Of a stretch of 64,000 nt of DNA, positions 54,998 to 64,000 are shown one piece after another. The stretch comes from JAOUEA01 sp963821925 (GTDB taxonomy: Bacteria > Actinomycetota > UBA4738 > HRBIN12): assembly GCA_963821925.1 (NCBI GenBank), contig CAWGFO010000011.1:1-64000 (forward strand). Direction: 5' to 3'. The notes under the pieces are model-generated. The model searched no databases, was not told where the DNA came from, and was given only the letters and a program-made list of their open reading frames with translations. The position numbers and the translations under genes were made by a program. The first letter of the stretch is position 1; every line of letters begins with the position of its first letter.

Positions 54998-55918
54998 ATG
55001 GCGAACCGTTCACCCGAAGGGGAGGCGGTCATCGGTCGAAGCGAGTTGATCCGAGTGGTACTGGGCAAGTGGTGGCTGGTGCTCCTGACGACCCTCCTCG
55101 GGGCGTCGGCGGCCTACCTCTACTCGTCCGCTCAGCCTGCTTCATTCACGGCGAACGCGCAGGTGCTGCTGCGACCGGTGCTGTGGAGCCCGCTGCTCGG
55201 TGGCCCCGAGGAGGTCAAGCCCGAGACGGAGGTGCTCGTCGCCTCGTCGCCGGCCGTCGCGGAACGGGCGAGGGAGACGCTCGGCAGCGAGGCCGACGTG
55301 TCGGACCTCGCGAAGCGCCTGGACGTCTCGGTGGCCGGTGCCGGCGATGTCTTGGACTTCTCCTTCTCGGGCTCCAGCGCGCTCGACTCGATCGACGGTG
55401 CGACCGCCTTCGCGCAGGCCTACATCGACTTCCGCTCCGAAGACGCTCAGTCGTCGGCCGACCGGTACCGGGCGCCGCTCGAGTCGCAGATCGCGGGACT
55501 CGAGGGTCAGATCAGGAAGATCCGACGTGAGCTCAACCTCACGAGCACGGCCTCGCCGAGGTACGCACTGCTCCTCGAGAAGCTCAACGACGCGGTCGAC
55601 ACGAGGCAACTCTTCCGCGACAAACTCGCCCCGTTGATGTCCTTCAGCACCGACGCGGGCAAGCTGCTCGGCGTCTCGCAGGCAGGGAGCGCGGCCGCCG
55701 CTCCCACGAAGCAGCTCGCGCTCGTCGTCGGAGCGGCGTTCGGCATGATGGTCGGGATCGTGCTGGCGTTCGCGTTCGCCAAGGGCCGCGGGACCCGGGA
55801 CGATCGAGGAGCCGACCTCGGACCCGTGAACGGCGAGCTCGACCGCGATCTCGAAGGTGATGGGGGGAAGAAGCGTTTCGCCGATCGCGAGGCGGCGTCG
55901 GGACGCGCCCGCCGGTGA
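54998..55918 (+). CDS. Wzz/YveK-like polysaccharide chain-length determinant (membrane part only)
   Basis: 306 residues. Two membrane helices flank an extracytoplasmic helical domain: LGKWWLVLLTTLLGASAAYL near residue 25 and LALVVGAAFGMMVGIVLAFA near residue 250. The region in between includes coiled-coil-like YRAPLESQIAGLEGQIRKIR. The C-terminal tail is basic/acidic and cytoplasmic; the tyrosine-kinase domain found in fused actinobacterial proteins is absent. It should set polymer length with the Wzy-like protein encoded nearby. The stop overlaps the next start (TGATG). Confidence 0.85.
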   Translation: MANRSPEGEAVIGRSELIRVVLGKWWLVLLTTLLGASAAYLYSSAQPASFTANAQVLLRPVLWSPLLGGPEEVKPETEVLVASSPAVAERARETLGSEADVSDLAKRLDVSVAGAGDVLDFSFSGSSALDSIDGATAFAQAYIDFRSEDAQSSADRYRAPLESQIAGLEGQIRKIRRELNLTSTASPRYALLLEKLNDAVDTRQLFRDKLAPLMSFSTDAGKLLGVSQAGSAAAAPTKQLALVVGAAFGMMVGIVLAFAFAKGRGTRDDRGADLGPVNGELDRDLEGDGGKKRFADREAASGRARR

Positions 55919-56947
55919 TGGCCGAGGCCCGACGGGCACAGGGTGCGGACCGAAGGCACGCCGCCCAGATCGTCATGTCGGGCGATCCGACCGTGCCCGT
56001 TCCGTACATCTGCATGCCCGGCAGTCCCTACGCCGGGTCGACGCTCCTGGGCTTCCTGCTCGATGCACACCCGGCGTGTGCCTCGATCGGGGCGGCAACC
56101 GGGCTCACCCGTCGCGTCGACCTCAAGACCTACGAGTGTTCGTGCGGTCGCCCCTTCCTCCGATGCCCCTTCTGGGCGAACGTCGCCGAGCGCACCATCG
56201 AGCTCGGGCACCCCGTTTCCGTCTATCAGACCGGCTTCTGGAACACACACGTTCGTCTGTCGCGTCGTCGCTGGTTGAACGGGTTGCTCGTGCGATCGCT
56301 GGGACCGGCGTTCGCCACCTCGATGAGGGACGCGACGATCGGGAACCTTCCCTCGATCAGACGCCGGATGTCCGAGGCTCGTGCGGCGACGTGGGCGCTC
56401 AGCCGTGCCGTACTCGACGTGAGCGGCAAGCAGGCGTTCGTCGACACGTCGCGCGACCACCAGCGGCCGAAGTACCTTTCCCCCGCTCCCTCCCTCGAAC
56501 TGAAGGCGATCCACCTGGTCCGAGATCCTCGCGGGAACACCGCCAGCATCATGAAGCACACCGGTGTCGACGTGGTGCGCGCGGCGCGCCAGTGGCGGCA
56601 CTACAACCTCGAGGCGGACCGCTCGAGCCGAAGGCTGCCCGAGCGGCTCCTGGCTGCGCGTGCACTACGAAGACCTCTGCCGAAACCCACAGGCCACGCT
56701 CGACGAGATCGCGCGATTCATCGGCGTGGAGACCGCGCCGATGCCCCCGCTCGATACCGCGGAGCACCACATCATCGGGAACTCGATGCGTCTGCGCTCG
56801 ATCGAGGCGATCAGGGAGGATCAGGGTTGGCGTGAGGCCCTGACGGAGGACGACCTCGCGGTCATCGCGAGGATCACCGGGGACGTCAGCCGGCGTCTCG
56901 GCTACCCGCGACCACCGTCGACGGGACGGGCGGTTCCGTCCGCCTGA
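55918..56947 (+). CDS. Sulfotransferase-family protein, one frameshift
   Basis: The first part (to about 56640) has the PAPS loop PYICMPGSPYAGSTLLGFLL, a Cys-rich insert YECSCGRPFLRCPFW and the 3'-phosphate motif HLVRDPRGNTASIMKHTG. The second part, in the next frame, continues WLRVHYEDLCRNPQATLDEI and RFIGVETAPM, the usual C-terminal region of sulfotransferases. One indel near 56640 separates them; otherwise motifs are complete, so an intact gene of about 342 residues is likely. It is coupled to the Wzz-like gene and its 3' end overlaps the convergent ligase gene by 62 bases. It probably sulfates the polymer. Confidence 0.8.
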
Positions 56948-58184
56948 TGCCGAGGCGGGCGGCAGGCGCCGCCGCGACGGACAGGGTGATGAAGAGCCAC
57001 ACGCTCTTGCTGGTCTCGAGCGACAACGACATGCCGGCGATCCCGAAGAGCGACAGTTGCGCCCACCAGTAGGCACGCTCCCACCCCGGTGCGTACCGAC
57101 GGACGATGATCACGACCCTCCACAGCAGACGCCCGAACAGGACGAACCCGATCAGTCCGGTTTCTGCGAGCACGGACAGGTAGATGTTGTGGGCCTTCTT
57201 CTGTACCGCGATCGTCGCGCGGATCGCGTCCGTACCGACCCCCTGGATCGGCCGGTCCGAGAACGCGGCGAAGGCTCCTCCCCACGTCTCGGCGCGACCT
57301 CCTACGTCCTCCACGTTCCATTGTGCGGTCGTTTCGCTCCCGGTCAAGGCGCTCCACACCGACCCCACGCGGGCGAGCATCTCGGGCGGTGCGAAGAGGA
57401 GGACGAGCACGAACGTGACACCCAACGCCGCGGCGCCCGTGCGGCGCATCACGGGATCGAGACGCCGGAGCGACCAGATCATCAGCACGACCGTGGGGAT
57501 ACTCGCGAGCGCCGCACCTCGGGTCCCGGTGAGGATGAGCGCGAAGAAGGCCGTCGGGATGTAGCCGAGATTGACCCACCTCCGCCACCGTGAGCCCTCG
57601 CCGAAGCCGGGGCCCATCGCCAGGTACCATGCCGCGGGAGCCGCGGCCGCGACGATCAAGCCGATCCCGTCGATCTCGGTTCCGAGACCGATGTACCGGG
57701 CGTGTTCGGCGAAACGGGCGGGAGGGGACGTGAGGAACTGCACGATCACGCTACCCGCCGTGACGAAGGCACCGTACACGTACGCCTGCAGCGCCGCCTT
57801 CACGGCCCGCTCATCGTCGAAGAGATCCCAGAGCACGAGCATCATCCCGAGGAGCTGCACGTACGTCACGGCCTGCAGCAGCGACGCGGTCGGATCGACG
57901 CTCCAGAAGTAGGTTGCCCCGCTCCAGAGCACGAACGCGAAGTAGGCCTTCTGCACGGGCCCCGGCCGCCGGACGCCCGCGAGCATGACCGAGAGGATCC
58001 ATACCGCGGCGACGGCGAGCCCCAGCGCCCGGCTGATACGCCCGACGGACCCCAACGTGACCCCGACCTCCCACGGGATCGTGAAGATCATCGCCAGCGC
58101 GAGCCCTCTCGCGAGGGAGCGGATCGGCAACGAACGCGCCGTACCGGTCACGCCGCTCCCCTGGAGCACGAAGGCGTCGGACAT
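56886..58184 (-). CDS. O-antigen ligase/polymerase family membrane protein (Wzy-like)
   Basis: About 432 residues with around ten membrane helices. The large periplasmic loop carries RAETWGGAFAAFSDRPIQGV and KKAHNIYLSVLAETGLIGFV, the Wzy_C signature (HN in the loop followed by a helix). Members polymerise lipid-linked repeat units or ligate them to a carrier. With a flippase, a Wzz-like protein and an initiating transferase in the same locus, polymerase is the better reading. GTG 58187 or ATG 58184 begin it, overlapping the stop of the upstream glycosyltransferase. Confidence 0.87.
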   Translation of the reverse strand: MSDAFVLQGSGVTGTARSLPIRSLARGLALAMIFTIPWEVGVTLGSVGRISRALGLAVAAVWILSVMLAGVRRPGPVQKAYFAFVLWSGATYFWSVDPTASLLQAVTYVQLLGMMLVLWDLFDDERAVKAALQAYVYGAFVTAGSVIVQFLTSPPARFAEHARYIGLGTEIDGIGLIVAAAAPAAWYLAMGPGFGEGSRWRRWVNLGYIPTAFFALILTGTRGAALASIPTVVLMIWSLRRLDPVMRRTGAAALGVTFVLVLLFAPPEMLARVGSVWSALTGSETTAQWNVEDVGGRAETWGGAFAAFSDRPIQGVGTDAIRATIAVQKKAHNIYLSVLAETGLIGFVLFGRLLWRVVIIVRRYAPGWERAYWWAQLSLFGIAGMSLSLETSKSVWLFITLSVAAAPAARLGIRRTEPPVPSTVVAGSRDAG

Positions 58185-59311
58185 CACGGCCGCTCCCCGA
58201 GCAGGTGCAGGTACCGGTCGACCACCGCATCCTGCACGTAGGGCTGCCAACTCTCCGGCGACGGCCGTGGGACCTCACCGCTGAGCGCGCGACCGATCGC
58301 GGCGGCGAGGGCCGGCGTGTCGCCGACCGGCACGAGGGCGCCGTGCGCCCCGCCGGCCAGGATCTCCATCGGACCGCTCGGACAGTCGGTCGCGATCGTC
58401 GGCGGTCCGCAGTACAGGGCCTCCACGAGTACGGATGGCAACCCTTCCCACCGCGACGACAAGACGTACGCACCCGCTCCGACCATGTACGGGTACGGGT
58501 TCGAGATCCAGCCGGGGAGCGAGACGTCGTCCCCGACCCCCGCTTCGGTGACGATCGCCTCCAGATCGCCCCGTTCGGGCCCATCTCCGATGATCATCAG
58601 CCGCGCGTTCCGGGTGGCGCGCACGGTCGCGAAGGCCCGGATCAGGTTCCCGAAGTCTTTCTGCTGGGCCAGCCGCCCGACCGCCACGACGACCGGAGGC
58701 TCGCCGTCCCCGAACCAGGGATGATCCAGCGGCTCGGCCGCCATGGCCCGGAGCGCCTGGGTGATGATCGGATTGAAGGCGACGTGCACGACGTGGGCTG
58801 GGACATGGATCTCGCGCACGAGGTCGTCGGCGACGCCTTGCGAGACCGCGGCGACGGCGTCCGCCCACGGGTAGAAGCGGCCGGCGAGCGATTCGACAGC
58901 GCGGTGGCGCCGGCGCGGTGAGTTCCGCGTCTCGAACGACAGGGTGTTCTGCTCGTTCGCGACCAGCACGGTCTTGATGCGGGACAGTCGGCGTGCCCAC
59001 ACGCCGACGATGTTCACATAGTTCATGGACGTGATCACCCCCGGCGGACGCTCACGCCGGAGGTACCGCACGAACTTGGGCAGACTGGCAAGCACGCGGG
59101 ACGCGCCGAGATCCACGATCTTGACCGTCGCGGGCACCTCCTCGAGATAGTGCCCGACGGCTCGACTGAGCACGAGATCGACGTCGTAGCCGCGCTCGGC
59201 GATGCCGCCCGCCAGTTTCGCCATGGCGCGTTCGGCGCCACCCCCGTCCATGTTCGCCGTGAAGATCGCGATCTTCCGGCGCCGCCCTTCCGTCTCGACG
59301 CTCCGGCTCAT
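58184..59311 (-). CDS. GT4-family glycosyltransferase
   Basis: 375 residues. IAIFTANMDGGGAERAMAKL is the typical N-terminus of GT4 enzymes of the WcaL/PglA kind. The donor domain has VVVAVGRLAQQKDFGNLIRA, LMIIGDGPERGDLEAIV and VLSSRWEGLPSVLVEALYCG, with both Glu residues of the EX7E motif. It overlaps the flippase gene by 4 bases (ATGA) and the ligase gene by a few bases. Predicted to add one sugar to the lipid-linked unit; donor and linkage unknown. Confidence 0.9.
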   Translation of the reverse strand: MSRSVETEGRRRKIAIFTANMDGGGAERAMAKLAGGIAERGYDVDLVLSRAVGHYLEEVPATVKIVDLGASRVLASLPKFVRYLRRERPPGVITSMNYVNIVGVWARRLSRIKTVLVANEQNTLSFETRNSPRRRHRAVESLAGRFYPWADAVAAVSQGVADDLVREIHVPAHVVHVAFNPIITQALRAMAAEPLDHPWFGDGEPPVVVAVGRLAQQKDFGNLIRAFATVRATRNARLMIIGDGPERGDLEAIVTEAGVGDDVSLPGWISNPYPYMVGAGAYVLSSRWEGLPSVLVEALYCGPPTIATDCPSGPMEILAGGAHGALVPVGDTPALAAAIGRALSGEVPRPSPESWQPYVQDAVVDRYLHLLGERP

Positions 59312-60882
59312 CGCAGCTTCGCCGCTCTCCGCACACGGTTCCACACCTGACCGCGCGACGCCCGTGACAACCCTCCGAAGTACGCGAGCGGCGCCACCAC
59401 CACGGCCGAGGCGGCCGCACCGAGGAACAGGGCGGCCCACGACCCGGCGTGGACGATGTCGGCGAGCCACGCAGCGGCCGCGAAGAGCACGATCGTGGCG
59501 ATGCCCGGCCGGATCACCGCGCGGACCTGATCTCCGAGGGGGACCTCGAGCATCCGCCCGATCATCGTCGGGTAGGCGACGCTGAGCACCGCGCGCCCGG
59601 CGATGAACCCGACGACCAGACCCGCGATACCGAACCTATCGAGCAGCACCCATCCGAGACCGGCCGACAGGGCTGACGCGAACGCGCCGAGCAGCACCTT
59701 CCGGCGCAGGTTGAGCGTGAGGTCGATGATGTTGGCGTCGGTGCGGATCATCGCGAGCTGGAGCGTCATCACGACGATCCCGACGATCACGGCGATGCTC
59801 GTCTGCTGCCCTGGAACCCAGATGTCGAGGAACGACTGGTCCCACAGGATCACGCCGACGCCGCCGGTCACCGTGAGCAGCCAGACCATCGCGAGCGTCT
59901 CGCTGCGAACCCGCGCGGCTCGCCGGACATCGCCGCTGCCCACCACGCCGCCCAGTCCCGGCATGATGGCGAAGATGAACGTCGCGACGGTGACCGTGAT
60001 CGTCTGGGGGGCGAACCTCGACAGGGAGTAGGTCGTCACGAGCGCCGGACCGCCTGCGATGCCGAGCACGATGACGTCGCTCGCGATCAACGACCGGTTC
60101 ACCAGGTTCCAGATCAGGAACCACCAGCTGAGGCCGGTGAACTTGCGGACACTCTCGCGGGTGGGGCGTGCGATCCCGAACCAGGGCACCTGCGATCGCG
60201 TGATGGTCAGATACACCACGCCGGTGATCGTGGTCGCCGTCAATACCGCGAGGGCGAGCCCAGGTAACCCCCAGCCCGCCCACACGACCCCCGCCATGAG
60301 GCCGGCCTCCACCGTCATCACCGCGGCGGTGAGCCCGATGCGCTTGTACCCGAGATTCTCCCCCTGCAGCACCGACATGGGGAGGTACGCGAGGCTCGTG
60401 AGGACGACGTCGAACGTGAGGATCGCGGCGGTGATCCTGATCGTCGACGCGGAGCTCTCCAGGTTCAGCCAGATCGGCGCGTACCACGTCAGGACGGCAC
60501 CGATCGCAAGCAGGAGCGGCAGGAACAGGAACCAGACGGCGATCGCGTCCCCTACGTATCGGCGTTTGCGTTCGGCGTCCTCGGACTGCTGATCGTGGGC
60601 GACGGTCCACTTGAGCGCCTCGCCGGGTCGGCCGCTCGCCGGCCCCGCCTGATCGATCAGGTTACGCAGTACCTGCCAGACCCCGTACCACGTATCGCCG
60701 AGCGTCCGAACCAGGAACGGCGTCACGAGGAACTTGGCGAGCATGCGGGCGCCCTGGTCGACACCGGCGGCGACCGCGTTGAGCGACGCCTTCTTGGTGA
60801 GGCTCCCGTCGGACAAGACCCGGTGAAGCACGCGGGAACGCGGCTTCGGTGGATCCTTCCGATCGATCGGGGCAACTCCCAT
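59308..60882 (-). CDS. Polysaccharide flippase (Wzx, MATE/PST-like)
   Basis: 524 residues, about 12-14 membrane helices, for example GAVLTWYAPIWLNL, LALAVLTATTITGVVYLTIT and GIVVMTLQLAMIR. TAGGAGT precedes the ATG at 60882. The N-terminus DGSLTKKASLNAVAAGVDQG followed by PFLVRTLGDTWYGVWQVLRN is typical of oligosaccharide flippases. It should move undecaprenyl-linked repeat units across the membrane for the Wzy-like polymerase. It is 12 bases downstream of the kinase-like fusion gene. Confidence 0.88.
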   Translation of the reverse strand: MGVAPIDRKDPPKPRSRVLHRVLSDGSLTKKASLNAVAAGVDQGARMLAKFLVTPFLVRTLGDTWYGVWQVLRNLIDQAGPASGRPGEALKWTVAHDQQSEDAERKRRYVGDAIAVWFLFLPLLLAIGAVLTWYAPIWLNLESSASTIRITAAILTFDVVLTSLAYLPMSVLQGENLGYKRIGLTAAVMTVEAGLMAGVVWAGWGLPGLALAVLTATTITGVVYLTITRSQVPWFGIARPTRESVRKFTGLSWWFLIWNLVNRSLIASDVIVLGIAGGPALVTTYSLSRFAPQTITVTVATFIFAIMPGLGGVVGSGDVRRAARVRSETLAMVWLLTVTGGVGVILWDQSFLDIWVPGQQTSIAVIVGIVVMTLQLAMIRTDANIIDLTLNLRRKVLLGAFASALSAGLGWVLLDRFGIAGLVVGFIAGRAVLSVAYPTMIGRMLEVPLGDQVRAVIRPGIATIVLFAAAAWLADIVHAGSWAALFLGAAASAVVVAPLAYFGGLSRASRGQVWNRVRRAAKLR

Positions 60883-60894
60883 CGAGCGTGACTC

Positions 60895-62469
60895 CTACAA
60901 CCTCGACCAGACGAGGGACCGGACCTGGCGGAGCACGTCGTCCTTGGGCTGGCCGGCCTCGACCACGAGGGCGGGTGAGCCGCTCCAATCGATGCTCCAG
61001 ATCTCCTCGGCACGAGGGCGCACGAGGCTCTCTCGTTCGACGCCCTCCTTGCGCCGGACCGCGAGGTCCGGATCCACACGGAGCACGATCAGCACGTCGG
61101 GGGCCGCGATCCGCTCGTAGTAACGACGCTCCCGTGCCGCCAGCGCCGCCACGAGCCGACCGCGCCGGGACGGGTCGCTCAGATGTGCCGTCACGGCCCC
61201 GTCCATCAAGGTGACCTGGGGCAACGGGAACCGGTCGCAGACCACGATCCCGCCGTTCGTCGCGTACCGGCGCGCTCGCCGGTACGCGCGGTAGCGATCG
61301 CGAGCCGTGAAGACCTCCCAGACGAGCCGTGTGCCGTCACGGAGCGACACCGGCGAGCCGTCCTCCGCATCCTGGAGCGTGCTTCGGATCTGCGCACCGG
61401 AGGGATTGGGCGTGCGACGGACCTTCGCGGCGGCCTTGATCGACCTGCGTACGGCCCGCGTGGAGACACCCCGTGGCGGCTTGCCCATGTGCATCGAGGT
61501 CGTCGTGATCTCGCGGCCCAGCCAGCGTTGGAGGTCATCGACGGCCGTGGACTTTCCCGCCCCGTCGCTGCCGACGATCGCGATCAACGCCCCGCCCGAC
61601 CGGATCCGCTTCTCGACGGGGCCGCGACGGAAGATCTTCCGACGGAACAACGTCCTGATACGTCGCCAGATCTTGAGATACGTGTCCAGCGGCTGACGGC
61701 GTCGGTTGCACGAGGTGAGGGCTCGCTGCAGCCTTCGTGCGGTGGTGACGCGGAGCCAGAACGAGGCGCCCGGTTGGACCGCGTCGAGCATGCGTTCCCA
61801 GAGCGCGCTCGGGACGATCGGCAGCTGTCGTGCCATCGTCTCCCACACCGTTCCCGGATCCACCTGCGCGCGGAGCTGAACGAGCTCGCGCCGTTCGCTG
61901 GCCGACAGGGACCCTTGCAGCATCAGGATCGAGTCCCACGGGCAATGCTTCAGCACCATCCGGATCAGCAGCAACCCGAACTCGTACGTCGGCCCGGCGA
62001 TCTTGAACGGCGGGTGATCGATCGCGGCCGCCAGGTAGGCATCCTCGATCGGGAGCCGTGCATTCTTGGTCATGTCGTCGCCGACGAGCAGCTGATGGTG
62101 GGCATGGATGTGCACGAGCCGCCCCGACGGTTCGTCGAGCGCGTACCAATGGAAGACACCGGGCAGGCGTTTCCATGCCGACCGGTAGTCGACGGCCTTG
62201 AACCCCAGTCCGGTGATCACTCGGTCGAAACGCTGAGTGTCGGCACGATGAACAAGGAGGTCGAGGTCGTTCTCGCCGGAGGCCGACAGCTCGATACCCT
62301 CGTTGCTCTTGAAATGGCAGTAGCGGACACCGGCGTCTTCGAGGGCACGACACAGCACGGACACCAACTCGAGCGCCGGTCCCCGAACGGACTCACCATC
62401 GCTCACTGCGTGACCGGACCGTGCCCCGTGATCCCCTGAGACGACGGTACCGCCGTCGGCACTCTTCAA
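60895..62469 (-). CDS. Nucleotidyltransferase-fold domain fused to a thymidylate-kinase-like domain
   Basis: 524 residues. The TTG start at 62469 is supported by GAGGAGG a few bases upstream. The N-terminal half has VRYCHFKSNEGIELSASGEN followed by DLDLLV, a nucleotidyltransferase-like Asp-x-Asp site, and HIHAHHQLLVGDDMTKN. The C-terminal half is a P-loop kinase: LIAIVGSDGAGKSTAVDDLQ, GGIVVCDRFPLPQVTL and a late ERRYYERIAAPDVLIVLRVD. The two domains could transfer and phosphorylate the same glycan or lipid substrate. Such fusions occur in surface-polysaccharide loci but I know no proven reaction. It resembles the shorter kinase-like protein at 51.3 kb in its C-terminal half. Confidence 0.8.
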   Translation of the reverse strand: MKSADGGTVVSGDHGARSGHAVSDGESVRGPALELVSVLCRALEDAGVRYCHFKSNEGIELSASGENDLDLLVHRADTQRFDRVITGLGFKAVDYRSAWKRLPGVFHWYALDEPSGRLVHIHAHHQLLVGDDMTKNARLPIEDAYLAAAIDHPPFKIAGPTYEFGLLLIRMVLKHCPWDSILMLQGSLSASERRELVQLRAQVDPGTVWETMARQLPIVPSALWERMLDAVQPGASFWLRVTTARRLQRALTSCNRRRQPLDTYLKIWRRIRTLFRRKIFRRGPVEKRIRSGGALIAIVGSDGAGKSTAVDDLQRWLGREITTTSMHMGKPPRGVSTRAVRRSIKAAAKVRRTPNPSGAQIRSTLQDAEDGSPVSLRDGTRLVWEVFTARDRYRAYRRARRYATNGGIVVCDRFPLPQVTLMDGAVTAHLSDPSRRGRLVAALAARERRYYERIAAPDVLIVLRVDPDLAVRRKEGVERESLVRPRAEEIWSIDWSGSPALVVEAGQPKDDVLRQVRSLVWSRL

Positions 62470-62598
62470 GGCTCCTCCTCGAGCGATCCGGCACGACGAC
62501 GTACGACGATGCGACGATAGGTACCGACGCCGCCCCGAGCACCGGTGCCGGAGCGTATCTCTGCTACCGCAGCCGGACGAGGGGGCGACTCGGAAGCC

Positions 62599-63429
62599 TC
62601 ATGCGACGAGCTTGGCCATCACCGGGCGGCTCCACGTCCGGCGCGACAGCGACAGCACGGGTCGATAGACGAGGTGTTGCTTCGCGCGGAACGCTACGAG
62701 CTTCCGTCGGCTGAACGCGTTGCGTTGTTCCGCGATGTAGCGCTGGACCATCGGTTCCAGCGACGGCCCCACCTCACGCCGCAGGCGCGGATACATCTCG
62801 TCTCGCACGTACTCGTACAGTTCGAGATCCTCGACGTTCGCGGATTCCAGGAGTCTTCGGGTTCGCGCGTCTGACAGCAGCCGCTTCGAGATCGTGTTGT
62901 CGTTCGCGACGTTCACCGATTCGTACGAGATGTCAAGATCGGGGGCGACGAGCCGCTGGAGCATCACCACCGACTCGTCGAACCGCTCCGTGAGCCCGAC
63001 GAACATACCGGTGCGCTCGATCACCGCGATCGCGTCGGCGGCGTTCGCACTCCCCGCCATCCGCTTGCATTGCGGGTTACGGACCCATTCACGTTCGATC
63101 CACTGTTCGAACGTCAGATCGTGCTTCTGCCGGTGGTTGATCCGGTACTGATAGCGCGAAGCCGCGAGTTTCAGCGGCTCGCGGAGCATCGAGAGATACC
63201 GTAGGTCGTTGGCTTGAAGATCGACGTGCCCTACCACGCGGTGACCCGCGATGCTCGCGAGGTTCGGATAGAGCCTCCGCACCCGTCGAAGGTCGTCCGC
63301 ATCGAACGGTGTGTCCAGCCATCGGCCTTCCCAGGGCTCGACCTCGCAATGTCGCGACCCGTAGGAGCTGCGCAGGATCGATCGCACGGTGCTTCCGGCG
63401 GTCTTATTGATATGGACGAACACGAGCAT
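62599..63429 (-). CDS. Sulfotransferase family 2-like protein
   Basis: 276 residues. The N-terminal FVHINKTAGSTVRSILRSSY is the PAPS loop of the Sulfotransfer_2 family (carbohydrate sulfotransferases). YLSMLREPLKLAASRYQYRI is the 3'-phosphate motif. The C-terminus is basic. AGGTG precedes the ATG at 63429. It is the third sulfotransferase in this locus and belongs to a different subgroup from the other two, so several positions of the polymer may be sulfated. Confidence 0.87.
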   Translation of the reverse strand: MLVFVHINKTAGSTVRSILRSSYGSRHCEVEPWEGRWLDTPFDADDLRRVRRLYPNLASIAGHRVVGHVDLQANDLRYLSMLREPLKLAASRYQYRINHRQKHDLTFEQWIEREWVRNPQCKRMAGSANAADAIAVIERTGMFVGLTERFDESVVMLQRLVAPDLDISYESVNVANDNTISKRLLSDARTRRLLESANVEDLELYEYVRDEMYPRLRREVGPSLEPMVQRYIAEQRNAFSRRKLVAFRAKQHLVYRPVLSLSRRTWSRPVMAKLVA

Positions 63430-63487
63430 GCGATCACCTGTCGATCGGGTTGGACCCGACGAACGCTATCAGCGCGACCTTCGCTCG

Positions 63488-64000
63488 TTACCCCCCACGT
63501 GACGTAGGCCGGTACCGCAGGCGACGTGCGCTGACGAGCTCCGACCAGAGGTCGAGGTTCCTGCGGAGTGTGTCCGTCAGGTCGTAGCCGGCGCTGCGTG
63601 CCCGTGCCACCTCGCTCGCACGCCGTAACGCATCCACGTCGGCGAGGTAGGGCTCGATCGCGCTCGCCAGGGCGCTCGGATCTCCCACTGGGACGACGGC
63701 GCCCGCCTCCCCAACCGCCTCGGAGCCGGCCACACGCGTCGCGACGACGGGGAGTCCGCATGCGAGCGCCTCGAGCAGGACGAGGGACATCCCCTCCCAC
63801 CGCGATGGCGCCACCATGAGGTCCGCTGCCCGCAGATGTGCGGCGACGTCGTCCGTGTGATCCACCCACTCGACCCGGTCCGCCACGCCGAGGGATCCGG
63901 CGAGCGTCTGTAGCCGCGCCCGGTCGCCCACCTGATCTTCGCCGCCGACGAACCGAAGCCGCGCTCGCGGCTCCCTCAGCATGGCGAACGCCCGGATCGC
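63488..64000 (-). CDS. GT4-family glycosyltransferase, C-terminal part (cut by window end)
   Basis: Only the last 170 residues are inside the window; the N-terminal acceptor domain lies beyond the right edge. The donor-binding half is clear: LRFVGGEDQVGDRARLQTLA, VEWVDHTDDVAAHLRAADL and VAPSRWEGMSLVLLEALACG with both Glu residues of the EX7E motif, then LPVVATRVAGSEAVGEAG. It is 58 bases upstream of the sulfotransferase on the same strand and probably in the same operon. Confidence 0.85.
   Translation of the reverse strand, partial: AIRAFAMLREPRARLRFVGGEDQVGDRARLQTLAGSLGVADRVEWVDHTDDVAAHLRAADLMVAPSRWEGMSLVLLEALACGLPVVATRVAGSEAVGEAGAVVPVGDPSALASAIEPYLADVDALRRASEVARARSAGYDLTDTLRRNLDLWSELVSARRLRYRPTSRGG

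Overview
The window is 64 kb of very GC-rich DNA from a bacterium that looks like a monoderm, uncultured Actinomycetota. Pointers are the base composition, abundant GTG starts, chains of ATGA and GTGA start/stop overlaps, an IclR regulator of the GylR type beside a glycerol operon, exported proteins with ordinary Sec signal peptides, and no outer-membrane export genes. The class cannot be fixed from sequence alone. No rRNA, tRNA, CRISPR array or insertion sequence was seen.

Region 1 (1-21.7 kb, all + strand) is a tandem array of seven large exported proteins, the first cut by the window edge. Their N-terminal parts differ: an M6 metalloprotease, another HExxH zincin, a subtilisin with a PPC-like domain, a LamG/metallophosphoesterase/Ig protein, a PPC protein carrying an M6 remnant, and a beta-propeller/Ig protein. 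All end in nearly the same 1.1 kb block: six 50-residue FG-GAP/VCBS-like repeats followed by a conserved C-terminal tail rich in Trp, Arg and Pro. Five blocks (type I) carry recurrent 1-base indels. The two type II blocks are open throughout.

Region 2 (21.7-32.7 kb) is a first surface-glycan locus. A FemAB/GNAT-like protein stands alone on the + strand. A minus-strand operon then encodes a sugar transferase, an ATP-grasp ligase, a HAD phosphatase, a methyltransferase, an aminotransferase-fold enzyme and a TylF-type methyltransferase. A DegT aminotransferase, a DUF4012 protein, a small basic exported protein and a nucleotide-sugar dehydrogenase follow. From about 28.3 to 32.65 kb almost every gene is broken by scattered indels, which suggests poor consensus or a contig join.

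Region 3 (32.7-44.9 kb) is a glycerol and dihydroxyacetone locus. The minus-strand operon dhaL-iclR-hydroxyacid oxidase diverges from a + strand operon: glpF, dhaK, dhaL, glpK, a tiny repeat protein, glpA, SdhB-like, SdhC-like, SdhD-like, and a DhaM-HPr-EI fusion. Together these import glycerol, phosphorylate glycerol (ATP) or DHA (PEP), and probably oxidise glycerol-3-phosphate into the quinone pool through an unusual GlpA plus Sdh-type electron-transfer module.

Region 4 (44.9-64 kb) opens with an exported propeller protein and two LuxR-type response regulators, one lacking the phospho-acceptor Asp. A second exopolysaccharide locus of Wzx/Wzy type follows: initiating glycosylphosphotransferase, DUF1996 protein, three sulfotransferases, four P-loop kinase-like proteins, three GT4 glycosyltransferases (one cut by the right edge), a Wzz-like protein, an O-antigen ligase/polymerase and a flippase. 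The product is probably a sulfated polysaccharide.
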